Below, piece by piece: positions 1 to 7,377 of a DNA stretch of 26,077 nt; the first letter of the stretch is position 1; every line of letters begins with the position of its first letter. This stretch comes from Bacteroides sp. (GTDB lineage: Bacteria; Bacteroidota; Bacteroidia; Bacteroidales; Bacteroidaceae). The notes below the pieces were generated by a model that was not told the origin of the DNA, searched no databases, and saw nothing but the letters and a program-made list of their open reading frames with translations. Made by a program: the position numbers and the translations under genes. The DNA lies in contig DXWV01000032.1 in the NCBI GenBank assembly GCA_019416685.1, forward strand, positions 1 to 26,077, given 5' to 3'.

Positions 1-1
1 C

Positions 2-97
2 GTCAAGACGATTGATGGGAGGGGGATTTTTTTGTGTGAAATTCGCGTGGAGTACCTCCAAGCGCAGGAAGCACGAAGTGAGGGAACACAATATTAA
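2..97 (+). CDS. C-terminal fragment of an unidentified protein (partial)
   Basis: An open frame enters from the left edge and ends at TAA (95-97), giving about 31 residues that include DGRGIFLCEI and end EARSEGTQY. I do not recognise the family. The frame starting at base 3 is also open here but reads as an unlikely basic, Lys/Arg-rich peptide and runs into the kinase gene, so the first frame is preferred. The stop lies 41 bp before the histidine kinase, on the same strand, and no clear promoter separates them, so the two may be co-transcribed. The call rests only on an open frame of plausible composition. Confidence 0.35.
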   Translation, partial: VKTIDGRGIFLCEIRVEYLQAQEARSEGTQY

Positions 98-138
98 GAG
101 AGGTAGGACGTTATATATTAGTAAATCTATATTATTAT

Positions 139-1284
139 ATGCAATTGATTGATATTCGGCGCATAAAAGTTATATTAGTTGTTTCTGCTGTGATTATAGC
201 CGTGGCTTCTTTGTATATTTCTCATCAGTTAGTAAGAGATCTTTCAATGGAAGAAAGGCTTAGGATGGAGGTTTGGGCTGAAGCTATGCGTGCTTTTAAT
301 ACAGCTGATGAAAAAACAGACCTTAATTTGGTATTGAAGGTGTTAAATGCTAATAATACAATTCCTGTAATTGTAGCAGGAGAGGCAGGAGAAATCCAAA
401 CCTATCGTAATATAGATGTTGCTTCCAATGACTCTGTTTCTTTCTTATATAAACGGCTGGAACATTTGAAGCAATATGGGAGTGTAATCCGTATTAATTT
501 GTCTCCAGGGAGTGATTATATAGATGTTTACTATGAAGATTCCCTGATGTTGACCCGACTTTCGGTTTATCCTTATGTGCAGTTAGGAGTTGTTCTGATA
601 TTTGTACTGGTAGCTATTTTTGCTTTACTTAGTTCTAAAAAGGCTGAACAGAATAAAGTTTGGGTTGGGCTTTCTAAGGAGACGGCTCACCAGCTGGGAA
701 CTCCTATTTCTTCTCTTATGGCCTGGACGGAATTATTAAAGAGTGAATACCCTTCGGATGGTCTTATTCCTTGCATGGCTGAAGATGTAGCCCGTTTGCA
801 GATGATTGCTAATCGTTTCTCTAAAATTGGTTCCGCACCGGAAATGGAGGATGTTGATTTGAGGGTACTGCTAAAAGAGGTAACTGAATATATGGCACGC
901 CGTACCTCAGATAAAGTGAAAATTATTACTCACTTGCCGGAAACATTAGTTACTCTTCCTCTGAATGCTTCTTTATTTGGCTGGGTTATAGAAAATTTGT
1001 GTAAAAATGCGATAGATGCTATGGATGGGGTAGGAAGAATTACTATCTCAGTGACGGACTCTCCGAACCGTTGGTACATTGATGTAGAGGATACCGGGAA
1101 AGGAATTATAAAAAGTAAACATCAAACTGTCTTTACACCGGGATATACAACTAAAAAAAGAGGATGGGGACTTGGTTTGTCACTGGCTCGCAGAATCGTT
1201 GAGGAGTATCACTCCGGGCGTATTTTTGTGAAACAATCGGAACTAAATAAAGGTACAGTATTTAGAATAGAACTTAAAAAGTGA
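139..1284 (+). CDS. Membrane sensor histidine kinase
   Basis: This 381-residue inner-membrane sensor kinase should autophosphorylate on histidine and pass the phosphate to a response regulator. Two hydrophobic segments (about 9-30 and 146-166) bracket a periplasmic domain of about 115 residues with no fold I recognise. There is no obvious HAMP domain: the second segment leads directly to the H-box ETAHQLGTP, with the phosphoacceptor at His184. The ATPase domain shows the N-box (ENLCKNAIDAM, about 285-295), the G1 box (DTGKGI, 318-323) and the G2 box (GWGLGLSLA, 342-350). The ATG at 139 is the first start that includes the first membrane segment. No regulator is adjacent; the nearest in the window is the NarL-type one at 5740, beyond five housekeeping genes. 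NarL-type regulators usually pair with HisKA_3 kinases, which this H-box does not clearly resemble, so the partner is unknown. Confidence 0.9.
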   Translation: MQLIDIRRIKVILVVSAVIIAVASLYISHQLVRDLSMEERLRMEVWAEAMRAFNTADEKTDLNLVLKVLNANNTIPVIVAGEAGEIQTYRNIDVASNDSVSFLYKRLEHLKQYGSVIRINLSPGSDYIDVYYEDSLMLTRLSVYPYVQLGVVLIFVLVAIFALLSSKKAEQNKVWVGLSKETAHQLGTPISSLMAWTELLKSEYPSDGLIPCMAEDVARLQMIANRFSKIGSAPEMEDVDLRVLLKEVTEYMARRTSDKVKIITHLPETLVTLPLNASLFGWVIENLCKNAIDAMDGVGRITISVTDSPNRWYIDVEDTGKGIIKSKHQTVFTPGYTTKKRGWGLGLSLARRIVEEYHSGRIFVKQSELNKGTVFRIELKK

Positions 1285-1325
1285 ATATTTACTGATGATT
1301 TGTGTGTTATGAGGATTATTATTTG

Positions 1326-1333
1326 TATCTTTG
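1326..1333 (+). promoter_or_regulatory. Candidate -7 element, distal yceD promoter
   Basis: TATCTTTG fits the Bacteroides TAnnTTTG -7 consensus. A TTTG lies upstream at 1299-1302, but the 23-bp spacer exceeds the usual 19-21. A transcript from here would carry the hairpin at 1342-1394. Confidence 0.4.
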
Positions 1334-1341
1334 TCGCCCGA

Positions 1342-1394
1342 ATTCTGTTTGTCTAATTGTTCTAAATTGGAAAATAACTGGTGAAGAACAGAAT
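1342..1394 (+). other. Nested hairpin upstream of yceD
   Basis: ATTCTGTT (1342-1349) is perfectly complementary to AACAGAAT (1387-1394). Inside, TCTAATT (1352-1358) can pair with AATTGGA (1365-1371) with one G-U pair. There is no T-run after the outer stem, so it is not a typical intrinsic terminator; it may be leader structure for a transcript starting near 1337. Confidence 0.35.
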
Positions 1395-1410
1395 ATTTAG
1401 GCTTTTTTTG

Positions 1411-1418
1411 TACCTTTG
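1411..1418 (+). promoter_or_regulatory. Candidate -7 element, proximal yceD promoter
   Basis: TACCTTTG matches TAnnTTTG. If the start site is about 4 nt downstream, the leader to the TTG codon at 1441 is about 19 nt. No TTTG is found at the expected -33 position. Confidence 0.5.
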
Positions 1419-1440
1419 CAACGATTAAAAAAGTAAAGCT

Positions 1441-2022
1441 TTGGGAAAGTTTGATAAATACAAAATTGATTTGAAAGGAATGCAGTCGGACTCTGTAAAG
1501 TATGAGTTTGTACTGGATAATATTTATTTCACTCACATTGATGGCCCTGAGGTTCAAAAAGGTAAGGTTAATGTGGAATTAACTGTGAAGAGGACATCTC
1601 GTGCTTTTGAACTGAGTTTCCAGACCGATGGTATGGTATGGGTGCCTTGTGACCGTTGTCTGGATGAAATGGAACAGCCTGTTAGTTCTTCTGATAAGTT
1701 GATGGTGAAATTTGGTCATGAATATGCAGAAGAAGGTGATAACCTCATTGTGATTCCTGAAGAAGAAGGAGAGATCAATGTGGCATGGTTTATGTATGAA
1801 TTTATAGCTTTATCTATTCCGATGAAACATGTACATGCTCCCGGAAAATGTAATAAAACTGTAACCAGTAAGCTGAGTAAACATTTAAGAACCACTACTG
1901 ATGAGGACAACGAGGATTCATATGAATCAGCCGGAGGAGATGACGTCGTTGTGGAAGAAGAGACGGAGGAACAGATAGATCCTCGATGGAACGAATTAAA
2001 AAAAATATTAGATAATAATTAA
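1441..2022 (+). CDS. yceD: YceD/DUF177 family protein
   Basis: This 193-residue DUF177 protein belongs to a family found beside rpmF in many bacteria; in plants and E. coli it is linked to 23S rRNA accumulation, and its biochemical role is unsettled. The family signature is visible: CDRC (Cys70, Cys73) and a downstream HAPGKC (Cys137). The C-terminal part (about 150-185) is strongly acidic and probably disordered. The frame is closed by TAA at 1426-1428, and the only start before the conserved N-terminus is TTG at 1441 (MGKFDKYKID); the next ATG, at 1480, would remove 13 residues. It is followed after 13 bp by rpmF, so translation of the two is probably coupled in one transcript. Confidence 0.9.
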   Translation: MGKFDKYKIDLKGMQSDSVKYEFVLDNIYFTHIDGPEVQKGKVNVELTVKRTSRAFELSFQTDGMVWVPCDRCLDEMEQPVSSSDKLMVKFGHEYAEEGDNLIVIPEEEGEINVAWFMYEFIALSIPMKHVHAPGKCNKTVTSKLSKHLRTTTDEDNEDSYESAGGDDVVVEEETEEQIDPRWNELKKILDNN

Positions 2023-2035
2023 AGTTTAAAGAAAA

Positions 2036-2221
2036 ATGGCACATCCTAAGAGAAGACAATCAAAAACAAGAACTGCAAAGAGAAGAACTCATGATAAAGC
2101 AGTAGCTCCTACATTGGCTATTTGCCCGAATTGTGGAGAATGGCACGTTTATCACACAGTATGTGGTGCTTGTGGCTATTACAGAGGTAAACTCGCTATC
2201 GAAAAAGAAGCAGCTGTATAA
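2036..2221 (+). CDS. rpmF: 50S ribosomal protein L32
   Basis: This 61-residue protein is L32 of the large ribosomal subunit. The N-terminus MAHPKRRQSKTRTAKRRTH is the typical basic rRNA-binding stretch. Four cysteines in two CxxC pairs (Cys30/Cys33 and Cys43/Cys46) form the zinc ribbon of the zinc-binding L32 form. Length and start are normal for the family. It lies between yceD and fabH, the widespread yceD-rpmF-fabH order that couples ribosome production to fatty-acid synthesis. A long hairpin occupies the gap to fabH. Confidence 0.98.
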   Translation: MAHPKRRQSKTRTAKRRTHDKAVAPTLAICPNCGEWHVYHTVCGACGYYRGKLAIEKEAAV

Positions 2222-2242
2222 TTTTAGTACGGCCTGAATAGA

Positions 2243-2300
2243 CTTATACTTAAGCAAACAGCCAGGGAGCTTGCTCTCGGGCTGCTTTAAGTATTATAAG
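2243..2300 (+). other. Long stem-loop between rpmF and fabH
   Basis: Nested complementary arms: CTTAT (2243-2247) with ATAAG (2296-2300); ACTTAA (2248-2253) with TTAAGT (2287-2292); CAGCC (2259-2263) with GGCTG (2280-2284); GGGAG (2265-2269) with CTCTC (2274-2278, one G-U pair). The apex is CTTG, which would be a stable CUUG tetraloop in RNA. No T-run follows, so it is more likely an mRNA processing or stability element, or an attenuator, than a simple terminator. Confidence 0.6.
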
Positions 2301-2324
2301 TATTGCTAAATTAAATTTGAATTG

Positions 2325-3329
2325 ATGGAAAAAATAAACGCAGTAATTACAGGAGTCGGTGGATATGTACCTGATTATGTCTTGACTAATGACGAGATAT
2401 CAAAGATGGTAGATACAAACGATGAGTGGATTATGACTCGTATCGGGGTAAGAGAAAGACGAATTCTGAATGAAGAAGGATTGGGTACCTCTTATATGGC
2501 TCGTAAGGCCTGCAGACAGTTAATGCAGAAAACCGGTGCTAATCCTGATGACATTGATTTGGTTATTGTTGCTACTACTACAGCTGACTATCACTTTCCT
2601 TCCACTGCTTCTATTCTTTGTGACAAACTCGGACTAAAAAATGCATTTGCTTTTGACTTACAAGCTGCTTGTAGTGGTTTTTTGTTTGCAATGGAGACTG
2701 CAGCTAACTTTATCCGTTCGGGAAGATACAAGAAAGTGATTCTTGTAGGAGGAGATAAAATGTCATCGATGGTGGATTACACGGAACGTGCTACATGTCC
2801 TATCTTTGGCGATGGTGCAGCTGCTTTTATGATGGAACCAACTACTGAAGAGCTTGGGGTTATGGATTCTCTGTTGAGAACGGATGGTAAAGGTTTGCCG
2901 TTCCTCCATATGAAAGCTGGTGGTTCTGTTTGTCCTCCTTCTTATTTTACTGTAGACAACCATATGCATTATATCTATCAGGAAGGCAGAACTGTATTTA
3001 AATATGCTGTTTCAAATATGTCTGATAGTTGTGCTGCAATTGCTGAGCGGAATGGGCTGAACAAAGATAATATTAACTGGGTAATTCCTCATCAGGCTAA
3101 TATGCGTATTATTGATGCGGTAGCCCATCGTTTGGAACTTCCGATTGAAAAGGTTTTAATCAATATAGACAGATATGGTAATACCAGTGCTGGTACTTTG
3201 CCTCTTTGTATCTGGGATTATGAAAATAAACTGAAGAAAGGTGATAACTTGATCTTTACTGCATTTGGCGCAGGTTTTACCTGGGGAGCTGTTTATGTGA
3301 AGTGGGGGTATGATGGAAAGAAGGAATAG
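2325..3329 (+). CDS. fabH: 3-oxoacyl-ACP synthase III (KAS III)
   Basis: FabH condenses acetyl-CoA (or branched acyl-CoA) with malonyl-ACP to start type II fatty-acid synthesis in the cytosol. The 334-residue product has the complete Cys-His-Asn triad: Cys116 in QAACSGF, His256 in VIPHQANMR and Asn286 in RYGNTSAG. The N-terminal substrate-region motif TNDEWIMTRIGVRERR is present, and length is normal. I use ATG at 2325; a TTG one codon upstream would also be in frame. FabH in Bacteroides is expected to accept branched primers for iso/anteiso lipids, but specificity cannot be read from the sequence. It follows rpmF after about 100 bp and is followed by a terminator-like hairpin before era. Confidence 0.97.
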   Translation: MEKINAVITGVGGYVPDYVLTNDEISKMVDTNDEWIMTRIGVRERRILNEEGLGTSYMARKACRQLMQKTGANPDDIDLVIVATTTADYHFPSTASILCDKLGLKNAFAFDLQAACSGFLFAMETAANFIRSGRYKKVILVGGDKMSSMVDYTERATCPIFGDGAAAFMMEPTTEELGVMDSLLRTDGKGLPFLHMKAGGSVCPPSYFTVDNHMHYIYQEGRTVFKYAVSNMSDSCAAIAERNGLNKDNINWVIPHQANMRIIDAVAHRLELPIEKVLINIDRYGNTSAGTLPLCIWDYENKLKKGDNLIFTAFGAGFTWGAVYVKWGYDGKKE

Positions 3330-3344
3330 TAACAAACGTTACTA
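3327..3344 (+). other. Short perfect palindrome at the fabH stop
   Basis: TAGTAAC (3327-3333) and GTTACTA (3338-3344) flank a 4-nt AAAC loop. The left arm begins with the fabH stop codon TAG. It could stabilise the 3' end of the message. No T-run follows directly. Confidence 0.4.
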
Positions 3345-3357
3345 ATATATAACACAT

Positions 3358-3392
3358 AAAACGCATCTTATTTCGATTCGATGCGTTTTTTT
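3358..3392 (+). terminator. Intrinsic terminator after fabH
   Basis: AAAACGCATC (3358-3367) is perfectly complementary to GATGCGTTTT (3380-3389), with a 12-nt loop and a seven-T run (3386-3392). This is a good Rho-independent terminator in + orientation, only 24 bp before the era start codon, so era is transcribed either by readthrough or from a promoter I did not recognise. Confidence 0.75.
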
Positions 3393-3416
3393 GTCTAAAT
3401 CAATAAATGAAAGGCG

Positions 3417-4298
3417 ATGCATAAAGCAGGTTTTGTAAATATAGTAGGTAATCCGAATGTCGGAAAGTCGACATTGATGAATGTGTTGGTGGGGGAGCGA
3501 GTCTCTATTGCTACCTTTAAGGCACAAACCACTCGTCATCGTATTATGGGCATCTATAATACAGATGATATGCAAATAGTTTTTTCCGATACTCCGGGAG
3601 TTCTGAAACCAAACTATAAGTTGCAGGAGTCAATGCTGAATTTCTCTACTTCGGCATTGGCAGATGCAGATATATTGCTTTATGTGACGGATGTGATAGA
3701 GACTCCCGATAAAAATAATGAGTTTGTTGAGAAGGTGCGCCAGATGACAGTTCCGGTGTTATTGCTTATTAATAAAATAGACTTAACGGATCAGGAGAAA
3801 CTTATTAAACTGGTAGAAGACTGGAAAACATTGCTTCCGCAAGCTGAAATTATTCCTATTTCGGCAGCATCCAAATTCAATGTGGATTATGTGATGAGAC
3901 GGATCAAGGAACTACTTCCGGATTCTCCACCTTACTTTGAAAAAGATCAATGGACTGATAAGCCGGCTCGTTTTTTTGTGAATGAGATTATTCGTGAGAA
4001 GATACTTTTGTATTATGACAAGGAGATACCGTATGCGGTAGAGGTTGTTGTAGAAGAGTTTAAGGAAGAGGCGAAGATGATACATATCCGTGCAATAATC
4101 TATGTGGAACGAGATTCTCAAAAAGGGATTATTATCGGAAAGCAGGGTAAAGCTTTGAAGAAAGTAGCTACTGAAGCCCGCCGGGATCTGGAACGTTTCT
4201 TTGGGAAAACTATTTTCCTGGAAACGTATGTAAAGGTAGACAAGGATTGGCGTAGTTCGGACAAAGAATTGCGCAACTTTGGTTATCAGTTGGATTAA
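3417..4298 (+). CDS. era: GTPase Era
   Basis: Era is an essential GTPase that binds the 3' end of 16S rRNA and checks 30S maturation at the membrane and ribosome. The 293-residue protein has an N-terminal G domain with the P-loop GNPNVGKST (11-19), DTPG (58-61), NKID (119-122) and SA (149-150). The C-terminal KH domain has GKQGKALKKVATEARRD (about 241-257). The ATG at 3417 gives the usual N-terminus directly before the P-loop. It is followed after 47 bp by der, so two ribosome-assembly GTPases are probably co-expressed. Confidence 0.98.
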   Translation: MHKAGFVNIVGNPNVGKSTLMNVLVGERVSIATFKAQTTRHRIMGIYNTDDMQIVFSDTPGVLKPNYKLQESMLNFSTSALADADILLYVTDVIETPDKNNEFVEKVRQMTVPVLLLINKIDLTDQEKLIKLVEDWKTLLPQAEIIPISAASKFNVDYVMRRIKELLPDSPPYFEKDQWTDKPARFFVNEIIREKILLYYDKEIPYAVEVVVEEFKEEAKMIHIRAIIYVERDSQKGIIIGKQGKALKKVATEARRDLERFFGKTIFLETYVKVDKDWRSSDKELRNFGYQLD

Positions 4299-4345
4299 GA
4301 GAGTATTCATACGACTGTGATAGTCGCAAAAACAACACGTGAACT

Positions 4346-5659
4346 ATGGGAAATTTAGTTGCAATCGTTGGACGTCCCAATGTGGGAAAGTCAACTTTAT
4401 TTAATCGCTTGACAAAGACTCGTCAGGCAATCGTAAATGACGAAGCGGGTACAACCCGTGACAGACAATATGGTAAGTCGGAATGGCTGGGCCGTGAATT
4501 CTCAGTAGTTGATACCGGCGGTTGGGTTGTCAACTCGGATGATATATTTGAAGAGGAAATTCGTAAGCAGGTATTGATGGCAGTTGATGAAGCTGATGTA
4601 ATACTGTTTGTGGTGGATGTGATGAATGGTGTTACTGATCTGGATATGCAGGTAGCAGCGATTCTGCGTCGTGCGAAAAGCCCGGTAATTATGGTAGCCA
4701 ATAAAACTGACAATCATGAATTACAGTATAATGCTCCTGAATTTTATCGTCTGGGACTGGGTGATCCTTATTGCATTTCGGCTATGACCGGTAGTGGTAC
4801 AGGAGATCTGATGGATCTTATTGTTAGTAAATTTAAGAAGGAGTCTGCTGAGATTCTGGATGACGATATTCCTCGTTTTGCTGTAGTGGGCCGTCCGAAT
4901 GCAGGAAAGTCATCTATTGTTAACGCTTTTATTGGTGAAGAGCGTAATATTGTTACTGAAATAGCAGGTACGACTCGTGATTCAATCTATACCCGTTATA
5001 ATAAGTTCGGTTTTGATTTTTATCTTGTTGATACAGCAGGCATCCGTAAGAAAAATAAGGTCAATGAAGATTTGGAATATTACTCGGTTGTCCGTTCTAT
5101 CCGTTCCATAGAAAATGCAGACGTATGTATTCTTATGGTTGATGCAACCCGTGGTATAGAAAGTCAGGATCTGAATATATTTTCTTTAATCCAGAAGAAT
5201 CAGAAAGGGCTTGTAGTTGTCGTGAATAAGTGGGATTTGGTAGAGGATAAAACTGCGAAAGTAATGAAGACTTTTGAAGAAGCTATTCGTACTCGTTTTG
5301 CGCCTTTTGTGGATTTTCCCATTATATTTGCTTCTGCATTGACCAAACAGCGTATTTTAAAAGTACTTGAAGAAGCGCGTGCTGTTTATGAAAACAGGAC
5401 TATAAAGATACCTACTGCGCGTTTGAATGAAGAATTACTTCCATTGATAGAAGCTTATCCGCCTCCTGCAATAAAAGGGAAATATATAAAGATTAAGTAT
5501 ATTACTCAGTTGCCTAATACGCAAGTACCCTCTTTTGTGTTTTTTGCTAATCTGCCGCAGTATATTAAAGAACCATATAAGCGATTTCTTGAGAACAAAA
5601 TGCGTGAGAAGTGGAATTTGACCGGAACTCCTGTAAATATTTATATTCGTCAGAAATAA
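4346..5659 (+). CDS. der: GTPase Der (EngA), double G domain
   Basis: Der is a tandem GTPase needed for 50S subunit biogenesis. The 437-residue product has two G domains: the first with GRPNVGKST (9-17), DTGG (56-59) and NKTD (119-122); the second with GRPNAGKSS (182-190), DTAG (229-232) and NKWD (294-297). A KH-like C-terminal domain (about 350-437) follows. All expected motifs are intact and length is normal for the family. It is the last gene of the rpmF-fabH-era-der run; an 80-bp gap with a candidate promoter precedes the response regulator. Confidence 0.98.
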   Translation: MGNLVAIVGRPNVGKSTLFNRLTKTRQAIVNDEAGTTRDRQYGKSEWLGREFSVVDTGGWVVNSDDIFEEEIRKQVLMAVDEADVILFVVDVMNGVTDLDMQVAAILRRAKSPVIMVANKTDNHELQYNAPEFYRLGLGDPYCISAMTGSGTGDLMDLIVSKFKKESAEILDDDIPRFAVVGRPNAGKSSIVNAFIGEERNIVTEIAGTTRDSIYTRYNKFGFDFYLVDTAGIRKKNKVNEDLEYYSVVRSIRSIENADVCILMVDATRGIESQDLNIFSLIQKNQKGLVVVVNKWDLVEDKTAKVMKTFEEAIRTRFAPFVDFPIIFASALTKQRILKVLEEARAVYENRTIKIPTARLNEELLPLIEAYPPPAIKGKYIKIKYITQLPNTQVPSFVFFANLPQYIKEPYKRFLENKMREKWNLTGTPVNIYIRQK

Positions 5660-5705
5660 TGTGAAAGAAATAATGCAGGATCTTCATTTTTTTAATGATA
5701 ATATT

Positions 5706-5713
5706 TATATTTG
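5706..5713 (+). promoter_or_regulatory. Candidate -7 element for the response regulator
   Basis: TATATTTG matches TAnnTTTG and lies 26 bp before the ATG at 5740. The -33 position (about 5683) reads TTCA, a poor match to TTTG. It would allow expression independent of der. Confidence 0.45.
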
Positions 5714-5739
5714 TCTAAAATAGCAACAGGCAATAAAAT

Positions 5740-6387
5740 ATGGTAGAGAAAGCGGAGATTTTGTTGGTTGATGATCATGCATTAATCTTGGAAGGGATAT
5801 GTCATATTCTTAAACGGCTTCCTGAAGTTGTGATAGCAAACGCTGTAACAACTGGTGAGGAAGCTGTTGGATTAATAGCCGAACGTGATTATGATATTTA
5901 TATTTTGGATGTTGGGCTTCCCGATGTATCTGGATTTGAATTGATAGATATGATTCGTGAACTCAATGAGGATGCGCGTATTATTATAAATACGATGCAT
6001 GAAGAAATATGGTATATTAACAGACTTGTCCGGCAAGGGGTAAATTCTGTAATTCTAAAGGCTTCAGATTCAATTGAAATAGAAAATGCAGTGAAGAGTG
6101 TACTACGCGGAGAAGCCTATACTTGCCCGCGTTTTGAGGGGATACGTAAGAAATTGGGACATACATCTTCGCAGATACACCCTAAAGATGTACCCACAAA
6201 ACGTGAGATAGAAGTATTGCAGGCGGTGGCTGAGGGACTTTGTACGCACGAAATTGCAGGGCGATTACGGGTAACGGAGAATACAGTTGAAACATTCCGT
6301 AGAAGATTGATTCAGAAATTTAATGCAAAGAATGCTATCGATATGGTAGTGAAAGCTATGGCGCAGGGATGGATTAATGTGATATAA
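5740..6387 (+). CDS. NarL/FixJ-type response regulator
   Basis: This 215-residue regulator has an N-terminal receiver domain and a C-terminal LuxR-type HTH. The receiver domain has the acidic pocket Asp11/Asp12, the phosphoacceptor Asp57 (ILDVGLPD), Thr85 and Lys107, so it should be phosphorylatable. The HTH (about 152-205) shows TKREIEVLQAVAEGL and EIAGRLRVTENTVETFRRR, the typical GerE pattern. No kinase is adjacent; the only one in the window is at 139-1284. The target genes cannot be read from the sequence. A bidirectional terminator lies downstream, facing mlaF. Confidence 0.93.
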   Translation: MVEKAEILLVDDHALILEGICHILKRLPEVVIANAVTTGEEAVGLIAERDYDIYILDVGLPDVSGFELIDMIRELNEDARIIINTMHEEIWYINRLVRQGVNSVILKASDSIEIENAVKSVLRGEAYTCPRFEGIRKKLGHTSSQIHPKDVPTKREIEVLQAVAEGLCTHEIAGRLRVTENTVETFRRRLIQKFNAKNAIDMVVKAMAQGWINVI

Positions 6388-6443
6388 AAAACGTTTTTTC
6401 CTTTGTCACGGTTTTCGGTGATGTTTTTGTGTAAGTTTTGGAC

Positions 6444-6590
6444 TATCTTTGAGGCAGTAATTGAAATACTCTATTTTAGAGTTTTATAAAGAAGGGACAG
6501 CCAATATGTCGTGATGATATATGTCAATTCTATTAACTGGTTTTTACAATTAAGAAGGGCGCATTCATCTCAGAATACGCCCTTTTCTTA
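6444..6590 (+). ncRNA. Possible small RNA between the response regulator and mlaF
   Basis: A TAnnTTTG match (TATCTTTG, 6444-6451) is followed by a 6-bp hairpin with a triloop (ACTCTA/TAGAGT, 6468-6482) and, about 100 nt further on, by the strong terminator at 6555-6590. That layout would give a transcript of about 135 nt with no convincing coding frame. The -33 box is not recognisable (the nearest TTTG has a 14-bp spacer), so it may equally be the 3' UTR of the response regulator. Confidence 0.25.
6555..6588. terminator. Bidirectional terminator between convergent genes
   Basis: AAGGGCG (6555-6561) pairs with CGCCCTT (6578-6584); inside, ATTC (6563-6566) pairs with GAAT (6573-6576), leaving a six-base loop. 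T-rich sequence follows on the + strand (TTTTC) and A-rich sequence precedes it. It sits between the response regulator and mlaF, which converge. Confidence 0.75.
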
Positions 6591-6606
6591 TATTATGTAC
6601 TAGTGT

Positions 6607-7377
6607 TTAACCTTCTATATTTTGTATTTCTACGTCTTTCACTTTGCGGAGCAAGTCAGAAGCGAAGATAAAATCATTCAAACGTTTGTTGGTCGATGTG
6701 AAAATGTCGTCTTTTGTACCTTCCCACTCTTTTGTACCTTCATAAATATAAATAATTTTTTCCCCAATACCCATAACGGAGTTCATGTCATGCGTATTGA
6801 TGATAGTGGTCATATTATATTCGCGGGTAATGTCATGTATAAGATCATCGATTACCAGTGAGGTTTTGGGGTCAAGACCAGAGTTGGGTTCATCACAAAA
6901 CAGGTATTGGGGGTTTAGTGCAATAGCGCGTGCGATAGCTACACGTTTCTGCATACCTCCACTGATTTCTCCCGGATATTTATCTTTAGCTTCTGTCAGA
7001 TTTACACGATCCAGACAGAACATTGCGCGTTTGCTGCGATCCCGTACCGTATCATTACTAAACATATTCAGCGGGAACATCACATTGTCCAACACAGACA
7101 TAGAATCGAATAAAGCAGCGCTCTGGAATATCATGCCCATTTCACGGCGGAGCATCTTTTTTTCCTTCTTTCCCATGGTCAAAAAGTTACGATGGTCATA
7201 TAATAACTCTCCTTTTTCCGGGACAAGCAAACCAACGATGCATTTCATCAATACAGTCTTTCCCGAACCACTCTGGCCAATAATCAGATTAGTCTTTCCA
7301 TTTTCGAAGGTGGCATTGATATCTTTCAGTACCGTTTTATCCTCGAATGACTTATAGAGCTTTTTTACTTCAATCAT
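6607..7377 (-). CDS. mlaF: MlaF-type ABC transporter ATPase
   Basis: This 256-residue cytoplasmic ATPase powers an MCE/Mla-type phospholipid transporter that keeps outer-membrane lipid asymmetry. Walker A is GQSGSGKT (34-41), the signature is ISGGMQKR (138-145), Walker B is YLFCDEP (158-164) and the switch histidine is in NTHD (His196). The signature with GGM is typical of MlaF rather than of sugar or metal importers. It overlaps the preceding mlaE by 4 bp, so the two are translationally coupled. No MCE-domain protein (MlaD), MlaB or MlaC gene is present in the window. Confidence 0.92.
   Translation of the reverse strand: MIEVKKLYKSFEDKTVLKDINATFENGKTNLIIGQSGSGKTVLMKCIVGLLVPEKGELLYDHRNFLTMGKKEKKMLRREMGMIFQSAALFDSMSVLDNVMFPLNMFSNDTVRDRSKRAMFCLDRVNLTEAKDKYPGEISGGMQKRVAIARAIALNPQYLFCDEPNSGLDPKTSLVIDDLIHDITREYNMTTIINTHDMNSVMGIGEKIIYIYEGTKEWEGTKDDIFTSTNKRLNDFIFASDLLRKVKDVEIQNIEG

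Noticed and set aside
2312..2319. TAAATTTG as a fabH promoter
   Set aside because: It lies five bases before the ATG, has no -33 box, and fabH is well explained by readthrough from rpmF; AT-rich chance match is likely.
3912..4310. 132-codon minus-strand open frame inside era
   Set aside because: It is a shadow of the intact era gene, with unlikely composition and no family resemblance.
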